NCBI GenBank assembly: GCA_030849075.1
Contig: JASAOO010003080.1
Location: 1-20,802, forward strand
Reading direction: 5' to 3'
Source of the DNA: Zelonia costaricensis
Taxonomy: Eukaryota; Euglenozoa; Kinetoplastea; Trypanosomatida; Trypanosomatidae
DNA: 20,802 bases
Each line of letters starts with the position of its first letter. The first letter of the stretch is position 1. Positions 1 to 7,916 of this stretch are shown here, piece by piece. A program made the position numbers and the translations under genes. The notes under the pieces are model-generated. The model ran no database searches, was not told where the DNA came from, and was given only the letters and a program-made list of their open reading frames with translations.

Positions 1-37
1 ACGCCGGCTGGCCGTTCTCGTAGTTGATCTCAGACAT
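1..37 (-). CDS. Small calpain-related protein (SMP/DUF1935 family), copy 1, 5' end only
   Basis: Only the first 12 codons are inside the window; the gene runs leftwards off the edge. They read MSEINYENGQPA, and the first four residues are identical to the start of the copy at 1799-2019. The Y-ENG-P pattern is how the kinetoplastid calpain-like domain I_K (DUF1935) usually begins in small myristoylated proteins (SMPs) and calpain-related proteins. There is no Gly at position 2, so N-myristoylation is not expected; this would make it like the non-acylated members of the family (SMP-4 type) rather than flagellar SMP-1. The ATG is the first one after a predicted trans-splice acceptor at 112-113. 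The tandem arrangement and shared leader block support recent gene duplication. Confidence 0.6.
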   Translation of the reverse strand, partial: MSEINYENGQPA

Positions 38-50
38 GATGGGAGGGAGG

Positions 51-96
51 GAGGGGGGAGGGGAATAGAGGCGTGAATAGGAGAGTGGTGGAAGGG
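51..96 (-). repeat. 46-bp direct repeat in SMP leaders, copy A
   Basis: Positions 51-96 are identical to 2064-2109 and lie in the same orientation. Both blocks fall inside the predicted 5' leaders of the two SMP copies. Outside the block the leaders diverge: the right-hand copy has about 30 extra bases of GGGA-type repeat next to the ATG, and the upstream splice-acceptor regions are unrelated. This is either the residue of gene duplication or a conserved leader element. Confidence 0.85.
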
Positions 97-111
97 TGGC
101 GGAGGCGGGTG

Positions 112-138
112 CTGGTAAATAGAATGGAAACAGAGGGG
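112..138 (-). promoter_or_regulatory. Predicted trans-splice acceptor for SMP copy 1
   Basis: Read on the minus strand, a T/C-rich tract (about 138-114) ends in ACCAG, with the AG at 113-112. No other AG lies between it and the ATG at 37. The predicted leader is 74 nt, extremely pyrimidine-rich and free of upstream ATGs. The site is inferred from the trypanosomatid rule of first AG after a polypyrimidine tract. Confidence 0.45.
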
Positions 139-1798
139 CATCCTTGTGGAGTGGCCGAGGTCGTGCGCACCGGGGGAACATGCAGGAGGAGTGCGTGAGA
201 AAGAAAAGGGAGGGAGAGGGGAGGCGAGGAGGTGTGTGGAGAGGCAGATGGCGAATGGAAGTCGCAACCGGGGGGAGGGAGGGGAAGGTTTGTCACGCAC
301 ATCACGTACTCTTCATGCCACGAGGAACGTGCGAGTCTGTGTGCTTGTGTGTGTGCGAGTAAGAATGGGAAATCTGGTGACAGCAACACAGCTGCCGCAG
401 CCCAAGAGAAGGGGCACTGACCCCCCCCCCCACACACACCCGTCCGAACGCGTACGGCGGCCGCACAACACGACCCTCCACCTGATTGGGCGTCCGTCGG
501 GTTTGCGTTCCTGATTTGCTTCGGTTTCGACTTTTGTTTCCGCTTGTCGCGTGGCGCGTGTCTACATATGCCAAGTCCTGTGGAGCAAGAGAGAGAGCGG
601 GAAGAAGAAGAGGGGGGCGGGTTTAAGTGGTGAAGGAGAGGAGCGAACGGAAGTGGCGAGCGGCGGCGGCGATGTCGAACGAAGGTAACGAAGAAGAAGG
701 AGCTGCTGCTGCTGCGTGTCGGATGCTTCTGATGCTCTCGGCTGCCCCACTGATTTCCCTCCCCCCCTTTCTTGCGTCGCCGCGTCTCTCCACATCTACC
801 GCCACATCACCCCACTCCCCCGCCGATGCTGCCCCGTCTTTACCGAAAACAGAATAAAGCGCAGAAGGATCGGGGAAGCGGCGGTGCGGGTGCGGTGTGG
901 TGGGGATGCTGTGCCGTGGTGTGGGGGGAGTGTCGGCTGGTGTGGGGCTGAGGGACGAGGAGGGGGCGAGGAGAGGTGCCCTCAAAAAACAAAACACGGC
1001 AGATGACGGGGAAAACAAGTGAGTCAGAGCACGCGTGGTTTGGAAGGGCGCTGGGCGAGTCGCGGAAAGGTGGGAAAAGAGAGCGTAAAGTGAAACCAAA
1101 AAAAAGACAAGCGCGCACACACACACACAAGACAAGAAGGGGGTGAGCGAGGTCGAGCACAGACACACAGACACACACGCACGCTCGAAAACCGAGGAGA
1201 AAAAAAAGATGAGGGGAAAGAAACGCCCCCCAAAGGGGCGGCACGGGTGAACACAAGACGTCATCAGCGGCACATAGAGGCACGGGCAGCCGCGCACACA
1301 ATTCACAGCGGCAGTGGCCCTGTGTGCTTGTCGGAGGAGGGAGGGAGGGGGGGGGGAGAGACGGAGAGGAGAAGGCCTTCACTTGAGAAAGGAAAACAAG
1401 AAATGGCTGTACTTCTCTTTTCCCTGCTCTCCCCCCTTTCCCTCCTCCGGACAAGTACAGGAAGGCAATCGTGGTTGGTGAAATAGGGGAGCGCAAACAC
1501 GTGCCGCAGGGAGAACCAGAGGTCAAGGCTGTGAAGTTGAGGAACGGGAAACGAAAGGGGGAGGGACGGAGCGGAGGCTGGGGAGCCTTGCTGCGTGGAT
1601 ATCGCGGTCCACGTACGAAGCGCTCCCGCGTCAACGCTCCTCGCCACCGCTGCCCTTATCCCATCGCTTCTCGAGTTGCCTGCACGCCTGCTCTCCCAAT
1701 TTTTTTTTCTTCGCTTTTCTCCACGTGCCCGTCCTCCGCCACCTCGGCGTGCCGCGAGCCCCCGTTGCGTGCGGGAGGTGCGTCCCCGGCGTGTGCAT

Positions 1799-2019
1799 CT
1801 ACGCCTTCGGGATGGGGTTCGCCTCGAAGCTGATCTTGAAGCCGTTCGGCTCACCCTCAATGAACATCTCCGTCGTCGTCGGCGCGATCTCCAGCTCGCA
1901 CTTGAACTCACCCGTCTCCTCATCCTTCTGCATCGTCGCGTTGCCCAGCGGCTCCACCTTGCTGTCCTTGCCGAACGCAACCTTCACCACCATGCGGTAG
2001 TTCGTNTGATCTCAGACAT
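1799..2019 (-). CDS. Small calpain-related protein (SMP/DUF1935 family), copy 2, interrupted by an assembly gap
   Basis: The frame from the TAG at 1799-1801 gives 68 residues, starting TNYRMVVKVAFGK and containing KVEPLGNATMQKDEETGEF, APTTTEMFIEGEPNGF and a C-terminal ANPIPKA. These match the second half of the kinetoplastid calpain-like domain I_K (DUF1935): a beta-rich core, the PLGN motif and the TE-FVEG-NGF motif. The ATG at 2017-2019 gives MSEI and then an N at 2006, after which the two halves are in different frames. About 45-50 residues of the usual 110-130, including the FYNDT region just before TNYRM, are missing. I infer a gap squeezed to one N rather than a true pseudogene. Family members in Leishmania associate with the flagellar membrane or subpellicular cytoskeleton. 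This one lacks Gly2 for myristoylation and lacks any protease catalytic domain. Confidence 0.75.
2006..2006. other. Single ambiguous base marking a probable assembly join
   Basis: This is the only non-ACGT base in the window. It lies 11 bases inside the coding sequence of SMP copy 2, at the junction of two incompatible reading frames. Both sides look like genuine SMP coding sequence: MSEI on one side, the TNYRM half of the domain on the other. It is most simply read as a collapsed or mis-joined tandem repeat. Confidence 0.8.
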
Positions 2020-2063
2020 GATGGAGTGAGATGGGAGGGAGGGAGGGAGGGGGTGAGCGGGAG

Positions 2064-2109
2064 GAGGGGGGAGGGGAATAGAGGCGTGAATAGGAGAGTG
2101 GTGGAAGGG
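2064..2109 (-). repeat. 46-bp direct repeat in SMP leaders, copy B
   Basis: This block is identical to 51-96 and lies in the predicted leader of SMP copy 2. On the coding strand it is almost entirely C and T and contains no AG dinucleotide. Confidence 0.85.
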
Positions 2110-2138
2110 AGACGATGGCGTGAGGGAGTGTCGGAATC

Positions 2139-2173
2139 CTGCAAAAGCAAACAACAACAAAAAAAACGAGAGG
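2139..2173 (-). promoter_or_regulatory. Predicted trans-splice acceptor for SMP copy 2
   Basis: On the minus strand a strong tract (2173-2141: CCTCTCG, eight T, then GTTGTTGTTTGC and TTTTGC) ends in CAG with the AG at 2140-2139. The next AG on the coding strand is inside the coding sequence itself, so this is the clearest acceptor in the window. The predicted leader is 119 nt with no upstream ATG, which supports the ATG at 2019. Confidence 0.6.
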
Positions 2174-3258
2174 CGATGAGGGTGGGTTGATGTGTTTGCG
2201 CAGACACACACACACACACAGACACAAACGGAAAGACACAAGGATGTAAGACCGAAGGAGAGAGGGCAAAGGGTGGAGGGGACAGCGGGAGGGCGACTGT
2301 ACACATGGGATGCGGGGAGCCCACGCGTGTTCTCGGTGGGCTTGCCAGGGGAGGGGAAGCGGAGCGCGGGGGACCGGCAGCCCTGACGGAGAGAAAGACA
2401 ACAACACAAGCGCTTACCAAGCGCGGCGCCGCTCGCGGCGTTTCTTCTTTTTGTTTGTTTGGTTTGTGTGTGTATGTCTCTTCAAAACAGAGACCGCAGC
2501 TCCCGTGCGTGTGTCCGTGCGCGCCATGACGGTGCGTGCGTCTCGAGCGGCTCACGCGTGAGACGGGGTGAGACACACGCACACACACACACATAGCGCC
2601 GTCAAGTACGCACACGCACACACACACATACACACACCGAAGGACAACAGAGGTAGTGAGAGAGAAAAGAGATTTGACTGCGATAGTCGGTGCGCGGACG
2701 CACACACACACACACACACACACACACGGACGTTCACACCTACGTGCACACACACCCGCACAACGTCTTGAGGTAAGCCAGCAAGGGAGAGAGACGGGGG
2801 GGGGAAGGGAGCGGACGCTGCCTGCCCTTGTTTCTTTCCTGCATGCGTAGGTGCAGGTGAATGAGTGCGCGTGTGCGCGTGCGTGGTGCCTCGACACAAA
2901 CGAAAAACGGGAGAAAAGGTTAAAAATACGTTTTGAATGCGTTTCCTTCTCCCTTTGCTTTCTGTTTCGTGTTGTCCGCGTACGTCGTTCAGCACCTCGA
3001 CAAGGGCTGCTCTGTTCGGACTTGGCAAAGCAGAGAAGGCGGGAAGAGGGCGGGGGGAGGGGGGGAAGCGTGCAACAGCAGCAGGCGGTGCTGCAGGAGT
3101 CTCGCTCGCCCATGGAGACGAGCAGCGAGTGGGGGTGCTGGACAGGCTGTAAAGCGAATAGAGTAAGTAAGTAGACATCAACAACGAGCGGAAGAGGTTA
3201 CGTGGGCGCTAGACAAGCAAGAAAGGCCCCAGTGCCCCCCCCCCCCACACCCCCCCAC
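2174..3258. other. Intergenic region: 3' UTR of the SIS-domain gene and upstream of SMP copy 2
   Basis: About 1.1 kb without a believable gene. It is dominated by (CA)n clusters (about 2204-2220, 2571-2595, 2607-2636, 2701-2727) and, at its right end, a run of twelve C (3235-3246) close to the stop codon of the SIS gene. Long open frames here, such as one over 1920-3113 on the minus strand, are artefacts: they encode Cys-Val and Thr-His dipeptide runs translated from (GT)n/(CA)n. Confidence 0.7.
2701..2727. repeat. (CA)n microsatellite
   Basis: An uninterrupted CA dinucleotide run, the longest of a cluster between 2570 and 2730. Such runs are frequent in trypanosomatid UTRs. Confidence 0.9.
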
Positions 3259-3828
3259 CTACTCGATGTTGCGGTGACGCGACTCCATCTCCGCGTGCGA
3301 CAGCTGCATCTCCTTCTCCAGCAGCATCACGATCACGTCGAACAGCAGGAAGAGATGCTGCTCGAAGAGGTTGCCCATAGGCTGCTCCGACGGCACCACA
3401 TCCTTGCACGTGCCAAGGTACACCATAGCCGGGATGAAAAGTGTGCAGGTGATGTGCTCCGTGGGGCACCGGATGGGGTCGCCCGTGATCATGGCAATGC
3501 TCGCGCCCGTCTGACAGGCTTTCTCGTAGGTGTGCATGATGTTGCCGATGCAGCCAGATCCGTTGACGCAGATGAGAAGGTCGCCCTGGTGCATGCCGGG
3601 CGTGGTGTCGTCCCAGAGCCAGTGGGTTGTCTTGCCGAGGTGCGTCAGCCGCATCGCAAACGCGCGAGCCGCGATGCCCTCGCGACCGCAGCCAACCAAG
3701 AAGATGCGGCCCTGGCACGCCTTGATGGCATCCATGAAGGCGCGCATCTGACCAAGGTCCTGCTTCGCAAAAACGGCCTCGTGCTCGTGCAGCAGCGCGG
3801 CATACGCGGCCTTGTAGGCGTCCTCCAT
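3259..3828 (-). CDS. SIS-domain sugar-phosphate isomerase-like protein (6-phospho-3-hexuloisomerase type)
   Basis: 189 residues forming a single SIS domain, the fold that binds phosphosugars, at the usual length (about 180-200) for bacterial and archaeal 6-phospho-3-hexuloisomerase. Matching features are GRIFLVGCGREG (40-51), AFAMRLTHLGK (56-66), TTPGMHQGDLLICVNGSG (75-92), QPMGNLFEQHLFLLFDVIV (149-167) and the C-terminal MESRHRNIE (181-189), which parallels the family's RHANLE ending. The Glu of LFEQ (156) and the His of RHRN (185) are plausible catalytic residues. Two phosphate-binding loops are altered: the family GRSG is GREG here, and SGSGET is NGSGCI. Activity on hexulose 6-phosphate is therefore uncertain. 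No partner hexulose-phosphate synthase lies in the window, and I see no targeting peptide or PTS1, so a cytosolic location is likely. The ATG at 3828 is the first after the predicted acceptor at 3885-3886; the in-frame extension upstream is UTR. Confidence 0.8.
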   Translation of the reverse strand: MEDAYKAAYAALLHEHEAVFAKQDLGQMRAFMDAIKACQGRIFLVGCGREGIAARAFAMRLTHLGKTTHWLWDDTTPGMHQGDLLICVNGSGCIGNIMHTYEKACQTGASIAMITGDPIRCPTEHITCTLFIPAMVYLGTCKDVVPSEQPMGNLFEQHLFLLFDVIVMLLEKEMQLSHAEMESRHRNIE

Positions 3829-3884
3829 TTTTCTCTTTTCGTGAAGGGAGGGGGGGAAGTAGATTGTGTGTGTGCGTGTGTTTC

Positions 3885-3922
3885 CTAGTGGAGAGGGAGT
3901 GGGAGAGAAGGGTAGGGATCGA
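3885..3922 (-). promoter_or_regulatory. Predicted trans-splice acceptor for the SIS-domain gene
   Basis: On the minus strand the tract CCCTACCCTTCTCTCCCACT continues to CCACTAG, with the AG at 3886-3885. This gives a 56-nt leader without upstream ATG. A second C-rich tract (about 3858-3843) with a late AG just before the ATG is a weaker alternative. Confidence 0.55.
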
Positions 3923-4583
3923 GGGTCCTGGTGAGCTCGGTAGCGGAAACTAAGCGTGCGTTTAGGGGGGGGGGCGGGAGGGTCCTTACGATGGGTGTCA
4001 CGCGAGGCGAGTTGAGTGCACAAACAGAGAGAGCGAGAGGAGGCATGCCGCGTTATAGAGATTCTTGAAGCAAGCAGAGCGTCAGATGCAGAGGAAACGC
4101 TGCGAGTGGTGACCACCGCAACCGCAGCAACAACAACCACAAACAAAAAAAGAAGTGCACGCGCGGGTGACGCTGACGTGTGCATCGCGTTCTCGCGCCC
4201 GCCACGCATGAGCCGAGTGCTCGCCAACGCGGCAACTTCCCGGCCCTCCGTCTCTTCTCTGTCGCATTGCGTCACCAAAAAAGATGCACCGTCCCACGAC
4301 CCCCACACACGCGTAGCAGAGCAGAGAAGAAGAAGAACGCCGAGTAGAGCTCTGAGTAAGTAAGTGGGGGGGGGGGTGCGGGCATGGATTGCGGCACGTG
4401 TCTTGGTGTGGGTGCGGTAGCCGTGACGACGGTGATAGGGGAGAGCGGCGACGAGGAAGTCCGCCCTCGCGCCGCGCCACACCCCTCCCCCTTTCCCGCC
4501 TGCACGTGCCACTAGACGCGCGATAAGGGGGGTTCTGTGAGGAGCAGCAACGACATACACGCACACACGTACACGCGCGCCTC
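3923..4583. other. Intergenic region, no gene seen
   Basis: On the minus strand this is the 3' UTR of the mitochondrial repeat protein followed by the region upstream of the SIS gene. The frame that runs in phase into the SIS gene from 4566 has a hydrophobic patch, but it lies upstream of the predicted splice acceptor and has no coding character. There are short G and C runs (3967-3975, 4367-4376) and no recognisable RNA gene. Confidence 0.7.
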
Positions 4584-7500
4584 TTAAGAGAGCGAGTGGG
4601 GAGATGGCGCGGCCGACTGCCGAGCCGCCCTGTCACCCTCCTTGCCCTCGGGCGGCGCAATAAGCGAGTCCGGCATCTCCGCGACGAGCATCGCCTGATC
4701 CCGTTCCACGGTGGCTTGGTGCTCCTCAGCCGATAGGCCTGGGTGCGTCGCACGCTTGACGTCGTCCACGTTCATCGTGGTGGGCTGCGGCGGCGGCGAG
4801 ACGAGCTGCACTTGTGCTTTAGTTTTCTGCGCGACGCCGCCCGCTTGATGCGCCACCACAAAGCACTGCGGATACCCTTCGAGCAAGTCAACGAGGTGGC
4901 GGTACTGCTTCTCGATCGTCTGACGCGCGCCGTGCGGGAGACGCCGGAGGAGGGTGGCTGCCGTGACAAACTCTCCTGGCGGGAGCAGGGCTGCGACGAG
5001 GTAGACGATCTCTGCCTCGGTGTAGCTGCTGCGCAGGTGCCCCTCCGGCAGCGGCGCCCCGGCGCGCATGATGCGCAAGTTCGACGGGTATCGGTACTCA
5101 AACACGGTCACCCTGTCTGGCCTGCTGCACAGCCAGCGCAACGCCCTATCAGGGATGTAGTCCGCAAGCCGGCTGGGCAGGGTGCTCAGCAGCGCCCGGA
5201 CGGAGATGTGCTTGCCAGGCGGGATGTAGCGCGCCACGGTGTCTAGCAAGACGTCGCGGTCGAGGTAGGGCGAGCCGGGGTCGACGGCGACGGCCAGGCG
5301 ACGGCGGTACTTGCGAATGTGTAAGTGATTGCGCCACGCGACGGCGTGCTCGAGCATCTCCTCGTCCGTCTGCGCGCGGCGTAGCATCTGCTTGGCCGCG
5401 CGTGTGGTCATCACGGCCAGGTCCGGCGAGGACAGCCAACGCGGGAAGCCCGTTTCGTCTAGGTCTGTCAGCGCGCTGGACTCAGCCTCACCGCCGTCGT
5501 CGTACAGGCTGGAGAGGGTGGGTGGCGGGGCCTCGACGGCAAAGCCGGCGCCGCGCCGGGAGGGCACCACCGGTGGCGGCGGCACGGCTAGCGGATTGGC
5601 GGACGCTCTACTGCCCATCGTGTCCTCCGCCTTCTCCCCTCCATGCTCAGCCGCGGCTGCCGATGCAGCATCGCACGCAGGCGCGTTGCTGGTGGAGCTG
5701 ACCGCCGCCTCCGAGCCCTGCGTGCTCGCCCCAAACCCGCGCTCCCGCGGCACGATCGAAAGCACGAAGATCGACTCGTGCTGGTAGAGGAAGCGCCGCA
5801 TCGTTCCAAAATGGGCAATGATGCGCCGCTTCGTCCGGCTGCTGAGCTGATGTCCCAGCCCGCCGCCGGGGTCGCCCTCGAGGTCGCTGACAAACACAAG
5901 ATTGCGCCCCATCAGCAGCTGGTTCACCTCGCACGCCTCGCGCGGCAGCGGGCTGCTGCTAAAGGTGAGGGAGCGGACGGGTGGGTAGGCGCGGCAGAGT
6001 CCGCCGCCGCGCTCCGGCGTGAAGAGAAAGTGCTGCTGCAGCTGGGCGAAGAAGAGCAGCGTGGCGTGCTCGCGCAGCGGCAACAGGGCCGCCTGCACGG
6101 CAGGCGGCGCCTTCCCCACGACGTCGTACAGGGAGGTCCACCGGTAGGCGCCCTGGAAGTGCGGGAAAAAGGCGTGGGCGAGGAACGGATCCGGCTCGTA
6201 GCCCGCCATGAGCCGCTGCACCGATTCGGCGCTGCCCGCCGCGGAGACGTCACCACCCGCGTCGCGTCCTCCAGCCCCGTCGCCCACCCTCTCCTCATCC
6301 TCTCCTTCCTCCAGCACCGCCATGGGATCGGGCACTACGCTGTCCCCATCCGGGTTCACAAAGCCCATGCCGTCCTCGCCGCCGTAGAAGCGCACGTATG
6401 GGGTGCGGCCCACCTCCACCACCTGCAACGCGTTCGTCGCACTGAGGGCGCCCCGCACGTGGGCCTCCGTGTAACCCAACGGCAGCATGCGCAAGAACAC
6501 TGACATGGGCACGAAGTGCGTTGGCAGCATCGCGGCGAGGGCGTGGGGGGTGAAGGAGGTCGGCGCGGGGCCCGCACCGGCGCGCCGCCGCCCCACAAGC
6601 CTCACCACGGACGGCGGCGGCGGCGGCACAAAGTCGTCGCCGAAGTAGGCGAGTCGCATATGCACCCCACACGGAACCTCGTACCCCTTGGGCCTGCGAA
6701 ACGCGTTCGCCACGACGAGCCAGCGCTCCTCCAGCACTCGCAGCCGCGCGTCAGCCAAGGCGTCACAGGCCGCCGGCACATGCGGGCCCTCTGTGAAGCG
6801 ACTTGGGTAGCACAAGTCGGCATCGCAGAACCCGTGCAGCGAGCCCGGCAACGCGGCGAGCTGGCGGTTGAGCTCCTTCTGCTCCCGTTCCGACAGGGGT
6901 GGGGCATAGAGGCGCGCAAACGAGCGCCCGGCCGCCATGGCCGAGGTGGCTACCGTGACGAACTCCTGGTCGAACGAAACGTACAGGCCGAACGCGTTGA
7001 CATCTGGAAAACTGTCGGTTGTGGCGATGCTGACGCCTGCGCGGCGGCTGCGTTCGCGCATGTCCTTCACCCGTAGCTCCTCCTCGAGGGGCAGCTGCAG
7101 CGCACCGGCGAGGTTGAGGACCCAGTCGACGATGGAGGTGTACCGGCCCCACACATACCGCCGTCGCGCGTCGGACTCCGCCTGCGGCGACAGGCCATGT
7201 GGCCTCCCCGCCGGCTGTTGGCCCGCTGACGTGGCAGCAGAGCTGCTGCCGCGGGCGGCTGCCAGACTTGCGTGCCTGCTGCTCACCTCCTCCGTCGATG
7301 CCCCTGACGTCCACGGCGACTCCAGCACCAGTGGCACCAGTGCGTCGTCGCGGGTGAAGATGTTGTTGAGTGAGTGCATGGCCACGCAGAGTGGGGCGCG
7401 TGGGATGCAGTCGACGAGGCGGTGCACCATCCACGCCTCCTCGCGCCTTTGCTGTGGGAGCTCGGCCTTGTAACGCGGAGCCTGCGGCCGTCGAAGAGAA

Positions 7501-7859
7501 ACCCTCGACTTGAGCGGCGCGGATGACGTCGGCCAGTCGGGCCGCGGCCGGCTCGCAGCGGCGGCGGGGCTTGTCGCACTGCTGCTCGTGCGCTGGTGAT
7601 CGTGATGGTGCGTCGCGTGGTCTGCGGATGGCACCGCGCAGGGGGCGGACGGCGCCTCCGCTGACGGGCGTCGTGGGATGCTGTAGGCCTGCGCGCGCGT
7701 GTACGTGCGCACCGGTAGCGCCATCGCAGGCCGCCACGAGTGCGGCACGGACGCGTCGGCAAGAAGACGACGCAGCGATGCACGGGCGCCGAGCAGCCGC
7801 GGCGGCGCCTGCCGCCGAGGACGCAGGAGCTGCCACCGCTGCCGCCGCAGTGACAGCAT
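4584..7859 (-). CDS. Mitochondrion-targeted kinetoplastid protein with winged-helix-like repeats, function unknown
   Basis: 1091 residues. The N-terminus (MLSLRRQRWQLLRPRRQ, continuing Arg/Leu/Ala-rich to about residue 35, with no acidic residue before Asp35) is a typical mitochondrial presequence. A conserved-looking block follows at 116-182 (KSRVSLRRP...HRLVDCIPRAP...SLNNIFTRDDALVPL) and another at 232-320. At least three copies of a ~55-residue unit are visible at about 437-492, 870-931 and 949-1004: helix, LP-x3-(F/I)(V/S), helix, LLxxLP, helix, then a short hydrophobic strand pair (LQVVEV, VTVFEY, CFVV). This looks like a winged-helix-like fold. A partial fourth may lie at 674-703. Low-complexity acidic and Ala/Pro linkers (515-545, 710-800) separate the blocks. 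I do not recognise the gene; a role in mitochondrial RNA processing or mitoribosome assembly is only a guess from targeting and architecture. The start at 7859 is chosen because the predicted splice AG at 7876-7877 removes a 107-residue in-frame extension made of Cys-Val and Thr-His runs. Confidence 0.75.
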   Translation of the reverse strand: MLSLRRQRWQLLRPRRQAPPRLLGARASLRRLLADASVPHSWRPAMALPVRTYTRAQAYSIPRRPSAEAPSAPCAVPSADHATHHHDHQRTSSSATSPAAAASRPRPDWPTSSAPLKSRVSLRRPQAPRYKAELPQQRREEAWMVHRLVDCIPRAPLCVAMHSLNNIFTRDDALVPLVLESPWTSGASTEEVSSRHASLAAARGSSSAATSAGQQPAGRPHGLSPQAESDARRRYVWGRYTSIVDWVLNLAGALQLPLEEELRVKDMRERSRRAGVSIATTDSFPDVNAFGLYVSFDQEFVTVATSAMAAGRSFARLYAPPLSEREQKELNRQLAALPGSLHGFCDADLCYPSRFTEGPHVPAACDALADARLRVLEERWLVVANAFRRPKGYEVPCGVHMRLAYFGDDFVPPPPPSVVRLVGRRRAGAGPAPTSFTPHALAAMLPTHFVPMSVFLRMLPLGYTEAHVRGALSATNALQVVEVGRTPYVRFYGGEDGMGFVNPDGDSVVPDPMAVLEEGEDEERVGDGAGGRDAGGDVSAAGSAESVQRLMAGYEPDPFLAHAFFPHFQGAYRWTSLYDVVGKAPPAVQAALLPLREHATLLFFAQLQQHFLFTPERGGGLCRAYPPVRSLTFSSSPLPREACEVNQLLMGRNLVFVSDLEGDPGGGLGHQLSSRTKRRIIAHFGTMRRFLYQHESIFVLSIVPRERGFGASTQGSEAAVSSTSNAPACDAASAAAAEHGGEKAEDTMGSRASANPLAVPPPPVVPSRRGAGFAVEAPPPTLSSLYDDGGEAESSALTDLDETGFPRWLSSPDLAVMTTRAAKQMLRRAQTDEEMLEHAVAWRNHLHIRKYRRRLAVAVDPGSPYLDRDVLLDTVARYIPPGKHISVRALLSTLPSRLADYIPDRALRWLCSRPDRVTVFEYRYPSNLRIMRAGAPLPEGHLRSSYTEAEIVYLVAALLPPGEFVTAATLLRRLPHGARQTIEKQYRHLVDLLEGYPQCFVVAHQAGGVAQKTKAQVQLVSPPPQPTTMNVDDVKRATHPGLSAEEHQATVERDQAMLVAEMPDSLIAPPEGKEGDRAARQSAAPSPHSLS

Positions 7860-7875
7860 CGTCGAGAACGGCAAC

Positions 7876-7916
7876 CTGTGTGAGTCGACGGGGGTGTGGA
7901 GAAGGCGAGGGAGTAG
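7876..7916 (-). promoter_or_regulatory. Predicted trans-splice acceptor that fixes the start of the mitochondrial repeat protein
   Basis: On the minus strand two pyrimidine stretches (7976-7954, with TTTTTTCTTTTTCTC, and 7916-7889, CTACTCCCTCGCCTTCTCCA) are followed by CACACAG with the AG at 7877-7876. No AG occurs between the upstream tract's end near 7954 and this point, so it is the first usable acceptor. The leader is 16 nt and the first ATG is at 7859, which opens the presequence. Confidence 0.6.

Larger units (their letters stand above)
38..1798. other. Intergenic region between the two SMP copies
   Basis: On the minus strand this 1.76 kb holds the 3' UTR of the copy at 1799-2019 and then the leader of copy 1. 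The open frames here translate to low-complexity Pro/Ser/Cys/Val runs derived from simple sequence and do not look like proteins. It contains a short (CA)n tract near 1115-1129, several poly-G runs (for example near 1346-1356) and an A-rich run on the coding strand near 1700-1708. I see no RNA gene or mobile element. A SIDER-type retroposon remnant cannot be excluded by eye. Confidence 0.7.

Noticed and set aside
1920..3113. A 397-codon minus-strand frame
   Set aside because: It crosses the N, and its sequence is mostly Cys-Val and Thr-His runs from microsatellites and Pro/Ser noise. The strong splice acceptor at 2139-2140 lies inside it.
3829..4566. In-frame extension of the SIS protein with a hydrophobic patch that could pass for a membrane anchor
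   Set aside because: It lies upstream of the predicted splice AG at 3885-3886 except for the last few codons, and it has UTR composition. The family is cytosolic and about 190 residues long, which matches the ATG at 3828.
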